Source of the DNA: Tetrapyrgos nigripes
Lineage: Eukaryota > Basidiomycota > Agaricomycetes > Agaricales > Campanellaceae
Assembly: GCA_013368315.1 (NCBI GenBank)
Contig: JAACJM010000006.1
Location: forward strand, 1 to 64,000
Direction: 5' to 3'
Length of the DNA stretch: 64,000 nt
Position 1 is the first letter of the stretch. The number at the start of each line of letters is the position of its first letter. A program made the translations under genes and the position numbers. Shown one piece after another: positions 56,783 to 64,000 of this stretch. The notes under the pieces were generated by a model, which saw only the letters and a list, made by a program, of their open reading frames with translations, was not told where the DNA came from and did no database searches.

Positions 56783-57779
56783 CTACCACTGCCTTTGATC
56801 TCGGCTTCTTCCCCTTTCCTTTCTTCTTCGGCTTCCCGAGCAAATCTGGCATGTCCAGCAACCTTGCCTCCATTCCCGTCCACTCCTCATCCTCCATTTT
56901 GGGAATTCCGCCATCGCTTCTAGAACATTCCCTATATGGATGAGGCGATGGAGTTGGGCTAACTGTATGGCACAAAGGGTCGAGACGTCGGGAAGGACGG
57001 CTGTCCGACCGGTGAAGCTACACCCCACGCGTGATGCCGCGCAGGACTCGCAAGCACGTTTCCCGTCGCCTTGGGACGTGCACTCCAAACCAAGCCAGGT
57101 ACACCAGGAACACCGCTATACAAAATCAAGGTCAAAATCTGAAGATAAAGAAAAAACGGAAAAAACAAACGTACCTCAGCATATGCCTCTCCCTTCTCCA
57201 CCTCAACCTCTTCCTCACTCTCCAAGTCTTCATCCCCAGATCCCTCGTCCCTACGTCGCCTCCGAGCCGCACGAGGACTACTCGGTCCGGGATTCGCTTT
57301 TCTCTTCCCTTTCGCCTTCTCTGATGGGCCCGCATTGGAATGCTCCATTTCCACCTCTGGACTCCGTTCTGTCCGTTCCTTCTCCTTCCTTGCCCATTCC
57401 TCCAGCCATTTCCCCTCCTCAGCCTCCAATTCCTCCTTCTTCGTCTTTTCCGCGTCTTTCTGCTGCTCCAACCACAACTCCATCAACTCCTCCGCAGCCT
57501 CGTATTCCTCCATCAGAGCTTCATATGCTTGTCGAGCTAAAGTTGATTCTGTTAGCATCCGTGGAAAACCCAATTCAAAACCGGTTACGTACCATTTTTA
57601 TTTTCCTGACGGACCCAATGCTTTTCCGTCACCCTCATACTATCATCGATCACTTTTTCCACCAAAGGTTCGGGATGCACAGGAGCCGGAGGTTTCGTGT
57701 TGGACGTTGTCCATTCGGTCATATACTCCGTCAGGAGCTTGGAAATGTCAAGGGAAACGTAGGAAGTGGTGGAAGACAT
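56783..57779 (-). CDS. Antisense accessory gene with a Zn2Cys6-like cluster
   Basis: Three exons (57779-57593, 57536-57175, 57115-56783) splice cleanly (donors GTACGTAA and GTACGTTT; acceptors TTTAG and TATAG) into about 293 codons without stops. The N-terminus is MSSTTSYVSLDISKLLTEYM. Exon 2 encodes a long charged coiled coil (EYEAAEELMELWLEQQKDAE) and basic nuclear-signal-like runs (KAKGKRK; ARRRRR). Exon 3 has cysteines spaced C-x2-C-x6-C-x9-C-x2-C-x6-C (from RCSWC through LECTSQG to CESCAASRVGC), which is the spacing of the fungal Zn(II)2Cys6 DNA-binding cluster. It lies inside an LTR element, opposite to gag. Role unknown; a nuclear, DNA-binding regulator is an inference. The true stop might follow another intron in exon 3. 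Confidence 0.65.
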
Positions 57780-58070
57780 TGATAACGGTGAAGTTGGTTT
57801 TGCTATGCTTCCAAGGACTCCTCCCTTTTATACGTTTTCAAATACGCGCACGGACCATCCTTATTGTTTCCTGTTCATTTCATTACCAATTACTTAATTT
57901 AGAAACCATTCACAATCCCGATCATTTCCATTCGTTTCTGATTCCATTGTTCATTTTCTGGGGTCCACCCCTTTTCTATTTTTTTTTTCTATTGTCTTTT
58001 CAACTTCATTCCAACGGATTACTATTCGTTTCCATGCCTCTCGAGGGCTCGAGGCCTAAGAGGGGGATAC
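57780..58070. other. Upstream region of the antisense gene / purine tract
   Basis: Non-coding stretch between the antisense start and the 3' LTR. It ends in the purine tract aagagggggatac used to prime plus-strand DNA, and would hold the antisense promoter unless that lies within the LTR. Confidence 0.5.
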
Positions 58071-58691
58071 TGCAATATCTATGCTTCCGTATATCTTTCT
58101 GATCGTATCCGATTCTTTTCCAAACTTCTTTTCCTTTTATTTCGAACTTCATTCCCTTCCATCCTGAATACTTTCCGATCATTCATTTCCGATTTCATAT
58201 CCGAGCTCCACTATTAATCTCCACACAAGGATCCCATCCAGGAACTCGTGATTCATTTCGGATAACTACTGGATACCTCATATCTAATCTCCAAAGCTAC
58301 TCCACTTCATCTCCAATCCGTTCCACTTTGTTTCCACTTTGTTCCGCAGTACTCCATCCATCTCCAATAGCACCATGTGCTTTTCCTTCATTTCCGAACC
58401 ATTCCTATCTTACTCCTATTCATTCCGATAGTTTCCGAAGTAGTACTTAAGCTAGCAACTTTGTAGTAGATAGCTTAAGTCTAAAATCGAATTAGCTGGT
58501 CTCTTAACTTCATCCGACTTCAGACAACAAAGTAACATCCTAACGGATTCCATTCCGTGTCTTCCCTATACTTCATTCTCAGAGACTACCGGTTCTGCCC
58601 GGGTCCATCTTCATCCTTTCCTAAAACTCCAATAAGACTTCCGCTTGGGTCCGACATGTTTCCTAACGCTAGGATCCGCCCAGACTTAACA
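58071..58691 (+). repeat. 3' LTR of the inner LTR element
   Basis: 621 bp, beginning tgcaatatct (5' LTR tgtaatatct) and ending cttaaca, directly followed by ccggg. Confidence 0.9.
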
Positions 58692-58696
58692 CCGGG

Positions 58697-59000
58697 CTGT
58701 AGAAGGCTAGAAGTGGGTTATTTTCTCAGATAAGACCAAAACCAATTATTTTGGGGCAAATATGCCCCAGCATGTGTGAGAAAAGAGAGATAGATTCATG
58801 GTACAGCAAGATGTGACAGAAATGATGACATTTGAGAGAGAAAATGACATGATGGGGTAGGGTATGGGGCAACAGTAAGCAGTAGAAATGGTCCAGATGA
58901 AAGGGAAGATAGATTGCAAACACTATATGACCATCTTAAGTAACAAAATCCTGGAAAGCATTAATAATAGAGTTGATCCAGAGGTGGCCATTTTTCAGCT
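58697..59000 (+). pseudogene. Tc1/mariner transposase, catalytic part
   Basis: Reading on from the 5' part: KWVIFSDKTKTNYFGANMPQ contains the first catalytic Asp (F-S-D-x-T-K); then EMVQMKGKIDCKHYMTILSN and RVDPEVAIFQ match the stretch leading to the second Asp, which itself is not preserved. Several TGA and TAG codons interrupt it, so it is inactive. Confidence 0.65.
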
Positions 59001-59132
59001 GGGTATTAACTTTCTAAAGTGCTATATCCAATGGTTTCCTTTATCAGAACATGTCTCTCTACCTATAAAAGCAACACTCTGCTTTCATACTTCAGTCTGA
59101 GCTGAAATTTTGATAGAGGGAGGGGCAGTTTG

Positions 59133-59551
59133 GAGGAGAGAGTAGAGATTGTCTTTCTGGGCTGATATGAGGGACCCCATGATTTTCATAGAAGCTGTAG
59201 AGCATCTGTATGTTGCTATGTATGCTCCAGCTGGCAGCTATGACATCATTGTGGTGTATACATCACATTGCTGTACAGCTCCACCCATGACATCATGTAT
59301 AACACATCAGGTTATTGCAATAATGATTTTGAAGTGGCAACTCAAAAAATTGTCCAAATGACATACAATTTTAAATCAATCATAACTCCACAGATATGTG
59401 GCCAAATAAGACAAAAAAGACAGATTATTGTAGCTCTAATCAAAGGCTTTCTTGCTACCACCAGCCATGTTTTGAGATTTCTGCTCAATAGCTCTTCAAT
59501 CAGCAATCTTTCCAAAAGTGCTAAACATGTGGACAATTTTTTTGGCCACTG
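59133..59551 (+). repeat. Right ~420-bp terminal inverted repeat
   Basis: Reverse complement of 53076-53495, ending ggccactg before TA. Confidence 0.85.
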
Positions 59552-59594
59552 TATGTCCATACTCCTCCTCCTGACGACATGACAGGGGAGGTAT

Positions 59595-60768
59595 TTAAAA
59601 ATCCGTTTGTGTTACAAGGTCCTTTAGGTATCCTGCTGCCTTTTCCTTCTCTTCTCCCAATAGTGACCTGATTTTGGTGGTCAATTCTGAGATGTCCTTC
59701 ATTGTAGTGTTTGTTTTGGAGGACGAGGATTCTGTGATGGCTGTAGTTGTTCTGATTGAAGGTCTCCAGGCCGTGTTATTGGGATTTGTCATGGTGGACC
59801 TGGGAACATAGGGCAGTTCCATGTGGTGTGTCCCTTTTCGCGACAGCCAAAACATCGTCCTTCATTTTTCATCTTTTCTCTTTCTTTGTTTGTCAGCTTA
59901 GGTGAATATTTAGTATTCGAAGATGCACCTGGGGTATTACTTTGGAAGGCATTTACTTCCATACTTCTTGTTCGGCTTCCTCCTGTGCTCTGTGATCCTT
60001 GGTCTGTTGACCTCCTTCTCCTCGCTGTTTATTCCACAAGGCTTTCTCTGCTTGTCTTTCCACCCAGATCATATGTTGTTTGACCACAGCCTTCTGTAAC
60101 GCCGTGAGGTTCTTGGGTTGGGATAGTAGCAAAGAAATTCGGTCTACCAACCCTCTTGGAAGTCCCTTTTGATAGTACTTCATTAATCCTTTGTCGTTGT
60201 AGCCAGTATCTTTAGTGTATAGTTTGAATTGGGAGTTGTACTTATCTATATCTGCTAATGCCCCTTCCATCTTTATAGTTTCTATCTTTGTTTGTGCTTG
60301 AGTTTCCCGGGATACTGCTTTAAAATCTTGCAAGAATTCTCGTTTTACTTCTCATAGGGTCCACCTTTTCTTTGTCGTAGATCCCAGTAATGAAGAGTCG
60401 TTGTTTCCACTAGTCGACTCTTCATCACTGTCACTATAATCATCGTCTTCCTCATAGATTTTCACCATCATGTCATGAGCCCATTGCCTTGCTTCTTCTC
60501 CTGTAAAGAGAGTGAGAAATAGTGATATTTTCTCATCCTCCGTAGGGTAAACTCTATCATTGAGCTGAAGATAATTGTTAAACTCAGCTAACCAATCCTT
60601 TGCCAAGTTTCGTTCTCCCATAAATTTTTCTGGTTTTGCCCCTCTTTCCTTTGTGGTTCTATTAGAAGGAGTAGAGGGATTGTCTTTGTCGGAAGGAGTG
60701 TTAGCAGGGCTTCTATTGGTCACCCCTGCAGTGGTGGTAGCTGAGGTGGGTTCATTATGTTCGGACAT
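59595..60768 (-). pseudogene. Gypsy gag of the outer element
   Basis: ATG at 60768 (MSEHNEPTSATTTAG). Gag core: KPEKFMGERNLAKDWLAEFN, ISLFLTLFTGEEARQWAHDM, an acidic linker, then TGA (60354-60352) between RWTL and EVKREFLQDFKAV in the same frame, then YYQKGLPRGLVDRISLLL. After a frame change comes the zinc knuckle CFGCREKGHTTWNC (CX2CX4HX4C, about 59845). The continuation MKDISELTTKIRSLLGE leads into the protease region across the Tc1/mariner insertion. Confidence 0.85.
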
Positions 60769-60946
60769 TCCAAGAGAAGAATAAAGTGTTTGGAAGTCAA
60801 TGGATTGTTAGGGATGGACAGATATAGGTTCTTGAACCGCACTGGGGGCATTGTCAGAGGGGGTTCTAGTAAGGGAAGTTTGTGGTTTGGTTGGAGGAAG
60901 TGGTAGTTCAGGCTCAGGAATAGGTTCGTTGCTAGGTTCTGACTCT

Positions 60947-61293
60947 TCAAATTGAGTATGCGATGAGGGTTCGGTTATTGGGAGTTGGGTTTCTGATGTA
61001 GGTTCTGGTGGAACATATTGTCCAGGTGGTAGTATGGGTCCAAAGCCATGCTCTAGTTCTGCTCGTGTAAGTACTTGGTTGTGTATGGAGAATCAGTTTG
61101 GACACGGATTGTTTAGACAGGCGTCCCACTGATTATCGGCTGAGATGTAACAGTCCTGTTGACTTTGAAGATAATATGCGTAAGGTCGACAGATGCAGGC
61201 AAGGGGAATGTGAGGTGAGGAGGTACGACTGGGAGCTTGTGAAGCGACATGTGATCGTGATCGAGTTACTCTAGGGATTCCGCTTCCGGACAT
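60947..61293 (-). other. Leader ORF of the outer gypsy element
   Basis: Begins MSGSGIPRVTRSRSHVASQA and includes CRPYAYYLQSQQDCYI and DACLNNPCPN; open in frame for about 66 codons, then another frame continues Pro/Thr-rich. No family recognised. It lies between the 5' LTR and gag. Confidence 0.3.
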
Positions 61294-61296
61294 ACA

Positions 61297-61791
61297 CTAG
61301 TTGTCATTTTCAGGCTCTGAGAACAGGTGATCCCACTGATCAGTGGGGACATCTTCCCAATAGAATCCTTGTCGATCGTAGTCGTTTATTCTGGGTATTT
61401 GAGTTCGGAGGTATTCTTCCTGTTCCTCTAGGCAGTATTCTAAGATGTCGCAGTCCTCGTAGTCATCGTGACTGAACCAACTGGGAATGGGAGCGTTTCC
61501 AAGTTGGATGAAATAATGAGTGTCTACAACTGCCACGTAACGTGGGGATATGCTCTCAGGGGATATCTTTATTCGAAGATACTCAAAGATGGTTACTTCA
61601 CCTTTGGCCCACGTTCTCTTGTTTAGTTTAATCCAATGGTTGTCAAATGCAATGGCGTGCTTTCGTACTGCGTTTTCAACCTGTTGTAAATAGTTTTTGA
61701 AGCTGTTTGGGTCTGAATCTTCCATCCTGTAGCAGTATTCTGGTGGGGGTCGGATTCGCAGGTTGTTCAGGAATGGTTCGAAGTTGAGCAC
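61297..61791 (-). other. 164-aa leader ORF of the outer gypsy element
   Basis: A stop-free frame on the coding strand upstream of gag. Recognisable runs: FEPFLNNLRIRPPPEYCYRM, YLQQVENAVRKHAIAFDNHW, GEVTIFEYLRIKISPES and an acidic end. An ORF this long between 5' LTR and gag is unusual for gypsy elements. I do not recognise a domain; it may be a captured gene or an N-terminal extension of gag. Confidence 0.45.
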
Positions 61792-62090
61792 CAGTGTGTA
61801 TGATTGAGTTTTTTTTTTTGGATTTCAATTACAGAGTCGGTCGACCACCCTACTCGAATTGGCGAGTCTGGTTTTACGTCTCGAAACTGTGTAGACGGGG
61901 GATGACTTCGTGTAACAACTCCTTGAGCTTGTTCATGCCAGCCGACCTGTGAGGCTCCTCACACATGGGTAGAGATATGGGCTTGGGGCACCATAGGGGA
62001 AGGATGGGAGGAAGATTTGATACAACGTAAGGATTCATGTTGAGTTGTGAGGTCTATTTGTGAGGTGGGTGTAAGACAGTCTGTTCAAGT
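61792..62090. other. Untranslated leader of the outer gypsy element
   Basis: Between the 5' LTR and the leader ORF; would contain the primer-binding site (minus strand begins cttgaacagactgtc after the LTR). I could not match it to a tRNA. Confidence 0.4.
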
Positions 62091-62534
62091 GTCAAGAACG
62101 TTGTCACTTAGCAATAACCACCCAAGTCACACAATGAACCAATAGATTGACAAGTTACAGGCAAGACGGTATAGTGAGAGAGAGAGAGAGAATAAAGAGG
62201 ATAAAGAGACAGAGAATAGAGGAATCGTAGGCACAAGTAGAGAATGAGTAGCTGACTATACTCAACACTGCACTGTACTGAGAGCGGAGTGGAGACGAAG
62301 TGAACAGACTAAGGAACTAACTACAAGTTCTTTGGTATATATGTAAAAGAAGTGAATTGAGAATAAGTGAATAAGTGAGAATGTCCATGGAGATAAGAAT
62401 CAGAGGAGATAAATGATGAATATATCAGATCAAGTGATGGTAACCGTAGACAGAGAAGATGATGGTGGTAAAGATGAGAGGAATGAATAGTAGTCTGTGG
62501 AGATAAGAAATGAATAGATTGGCAATTCATGACA
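62091..62534 (-). repeat. Gypsy element LTR (5' LTR)
   Basis: 444 bp, tgtcaagaac...catgaca, followed by the ttgta duplication. Confidence 0.9.
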
Positions 62535-62575
62535 TTGTACATGTGATGGGTCCTTCACTGGAGGCAAATCCCTGT
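62535..62575 (-). pseudogene. Reverse transcriptase fragment, 5' continuation
   Basis: On the minus strand this short piece reads LPPVKDPSHV and, with the gypsy element and one TTGTA removed, runs directly into QFICEQ at 48232. The upstream part of the gene has been replaced by repeats. Confidence 0.5.
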
Positions 62576-62905
62576 AAATCATCTGCCATACAGAGGTATT
62601 ACAGAGAGAAGAATTTTCCAGAGCAATGCTGTAAGACTGCTGTAAGACAAGTTGTATTACAGGGACATTTCAGAGGCCAAATCCCTGTATATCCAGTGCC
62701 CTACATAGGGATTACAGCAAACTTACACCAAGCCATTCAACAAGTATTCTGCCTTGGATTACAGAAGTATTACAGAGAGAAGAAATTTTGGGAACAATGC
62801 TGTAAGACTGCTGTAAGACAAGTTGGATTACAGGAACATTTCAGAGTGACATGGTGTCACAGTAATACATTAGGTAATACAGCCAAGAAATACAGAAGTA
62901 TTTCA
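62576..62905. repeat. ~180-bp imperfect tandem repeat rich in attacag
   Basis: Two related units share gcaatgctgtaagactgctg and acatttcagag (about 62613-62675 and 62793-62850), with gtattacagagagaag in each. Non-coding. Confidence 0.65.
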
Positions 62906-62924
62906 GTGTGACAAAAGTGTGCAG

Positions 62925-64000
62925 GTAGGATCCAGAGTGCGTGCAGGTTGCATCCAGAGTGTGCGCAGGTTGCGTCCAGGGTGCGTGCAGGTTGCGTCCA
63001 GAGTGCGCACAGGTTGCGTCCAGAGTGCGCGCAGGTTGCGTCCAGAGTGCGTGCAGGTTGCGTCCAGAGTGCATGCAGGTTGCGTCCAGGGTGCGCGCAG
63101 GTTATGTCCAGGGTGCGCGCAGGTTACGTCCAGGGTGCACGCAGGTTGCGCCCAGAGTGTGCGCAGGTTGCGTCCAGAGTGCGTGCAGGTTGCGTCCAGG
63201 GTGTGCCCAGGTTGCGTCCAGGGTGTGCCCAGGTTGCGTCCAGGGTGCGTGCAGGTTGCGCCCAGAGTGCGCGCAGGTTGCGTCCAGAGTGCGCGCAGGT
63301 TGCGCCCAGAGTGTGCGCAGGTTGCGTCCAGGGTGCGCACAGGTTGCGTCCAGGGTGCGCGCAGGTTGCGCCCAGACCTTAGGATTCTACAAATGTTATG
63401 TTGAATGAACGCCCAGACTGCGCGCAGGTTGCGTCCAGGGTACGCGCAGGTTGCGCCCAGAGTGCGCACAGGTTGCGTCCAGAGTGCGCGCAGGTTGTGT
63501 CCAGGGTGCGTCCAGAGTGCACGCAGGTTGCGCCCAGAGTGCGCGCAGGTTGGTTCCAGAGTGCGCGCAGGTTGCGTCCAGGGTGCGCGCAGGTTGCGCC
63601 CAGAGTGCGTGCAGGTTGCGCCCAGAGTGCGCGCAGGTTGCGTCCAGGGTGCGCGCAGGTTGCGTCCAGAGTGCGCGCAGGTTGCGTCCAGAGTGCGCGC
63701 AGGTTGCGTCCAGAGTGCACACAGGTTGCGTCCAGAGTGCGCGCAGGTTGGGTCCAGAGTGCACGCAGGTTGCGCCCAGAGTGCACACAGGTTGCGTCCA
63801 GAGTGCACGCAGGTTGCGTCCAGGGTGTGCGCAGGTTGCGTCTGCAGGTTGTGCCCAGGCTGCGCGCAGGTTGCGCCCGGAGTGCGTGCAGGTTGCGCCC
63901 AGAGTGTGCGCAGGTTGCGCCCAGAGTGCACGCAGGTTGCGCCCAGAGTGCGCGCAGGTTGCGCCCAGAGTGCGCGCAGGTTGCGCCCAGAGTGCGTGCA
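62925..64000. repeat. 22-bp minisatellite array
   Basis: A unit of the form caggttgcgtccagagtgcg(yg) repeats about 45-50 times to the window edge, with variants (gcccag, ggtgcg, gtgccc). One interruption of about 35 bp lies at 63376-63410. The unit is CpG-rich, lacks stops in most frames and is not a multiple of three, which explains the long open frames in many frames. The array continues beyond 64000. Confidence 0.95.

Larger units (their letters stand above)
53854..58691 (+). mobile_element. Non-autonomous chromovirus-derived LTR element
   Basis: LTRs 53854-54484 (631 bp) and 58071-58691 (621 bp) run tg...cttaaca. Target duplication is ccggg (53849-53853 and 58692-58696). A purine tract (taagagggggatac) precedes the right LTR on the plus strand. 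Inside are an intact gag (54516-56054), a protease start fused to a chromodomain (about 56218-56538) and an antisense gene (57779-56783). Reverse transcriptase, RNase H and the integrase core are absent. It is the innermost and so the youngest of the nested insertions. Confidence 0.9.
53076..59551 (+). mobile_element. Tc1/mariner transposon, split by an LTR element
   Basis: Ends atgtggccaaaaaaattgtc (left) and cagtggccaaaaaaattgtc (inverted right) adjoin TA dinucleotides (53074-53075; 59552-59553). Long terminal inverted repeats of about 420 bp lie at 53076-53495 and 59133-59551. With the nested LTR element removed, the transposon is about 1.63 kb. A decayed transposase lies between the repeats. 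The insertion interrupts the gypsy gag-protease frame, which rejoins (EEYGHIPVKN) if one TA is kept. Confidence 0.85.
48233..62534 (-). mobile_element. Ty3/gypsy chromovirus with nested insertions
   Basis: LTRs at 48233-48673 and 62091-62534 begin tgtcaagaac and end tgaca. The insertion is flanked by ttgta on both sides (48228-48232 and 62535-62539). On the minus strand a purine tract (aagaagggggtag) precedes the left LTR, so the right LTR is 5'. Coding order on the minus strand is leader ORFs, gag, [Tc1/mariner insertion], protease, RT, RNase H, integrase, chromodomain and an extra ORF. Without the nested element it would be about 7.8 kb. Numerous TGA codons at conserved Arg positions and a few frameshifts make it inactive. 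Confidence 0.9.

Noticed and set aside
1410..60768. Possible reassignment of TGA to arginine
   Set aside because: TGA also serves as the natural end of several intact frames (for example 13460 and 30578), and two paralogue pairs show CGA directly mutated to TGA, so nonsense mutation is the simpler reading.
62903..63931. 342-codon minus-strand ORF and several overlapping long plus-strand ORFs
   Set aside because: They are all readings of the 22-bp minisatellite; the same array is open in most frames, so there is no evidence of a protein.
62535..64000. CRISPR-like array
   Set aside because: Repeats are contiguous with no spacers; it is a minisatellite in a eukaryotic genome.

Overview
The window is a transposon-rich nuclear segment of a filamentous fungus, most likely a mushroom-forming basidiomycete (Agaricomycete). 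The evidence is genes split by many 45-70 bp GT-AG introns, a HET-domain gene, a DUF6699-type gene, WD40 and TRAPP/ATP-synthase homologues, chromodomain Ty3/gypsy and Ty1/copia retrotransposons, and a reverse transcriptase with the wording typical of Agaricomycete elements. I recognised no rRNA, tRNA, CRISPR array or organellar sequence. Family names are from memory of protein families; no search was run.

Positions 1-14,700 hold most of the host-type genes: a small unidentified spliced gene (752-1194), a six-exon WD40-repeat gene on the minus strand with one in-frame TGA, an unidentified two-exon gene (3225-3996), a nine-exon coiled-coil gene (5454-7862) with a one-base frame break, local tandem duplications (8160-9700), a large Pro/Ser/Lys-rich minus-strand gene with one in-frame TGA (10730-12922), a T5orf172/GIY-YIG-type gene (12973-13460) and a broken, 3'-truncated TRAPP subunit Trs33 gene (13889-14640).

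Positions 15,101-30,600 are a tandem segmental duplication. Copy A (15.1-25.15 kb) and copy B (25.15-29.66 kb) share an ATP synthase subunit g (ATP20) pseudogene, an unidentified spliced locus, a HET-domain gene and part of a DUF6699-type gene. A carries an intact HET gene, a copia fragment and a TA-flanked inverted-repeat element. B lacks that element (an exact empty site), and its HET copy is truncated and full of stops.

Positions 30,660-47,740 are mobile DNA: a 384-bp hAT-like MITE with an 8-bp target duplication, a 1.37-kb inverted-repeat element with a 9-bp duplication, a three-LTR tandem of a gag-only retrotransposon, head-to-head copia remnants and a chromodomain fragment.

Positions 47,753-62,575 are a nest of four elements. 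An old reverse-transcriptase gene is split by a 14.3-kb Ty3/gypsy chromovirus (LTRs 48233-48673 and 62091-62534, duplication TTGTA). That element is split between gag and protease by a Tc1/mariner transposon (53076-59551). The transposon is split inside its transposase by a 4.84-kb LTR element (53854-58691, duplication CCGGG). Removing each insertion rejoins the interrupted reading frame. The innermost element has an intact gag, a protease start fused to a chromodomain (the rest of pol is gone), and an antisense three-exon gene whose cysteine spacing fits a fungal Zn2Cys6 cluster. The window ends in a 22-bp minisatellite (62,925-64,000).

Premature stops across the window, in transposons and in host-like genes, are mostly TGA where arginine (CGA) is expected, and two paralogue pairs show CGA on one side and TGA on the other. 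This looks like CpG-to-TpG decay.
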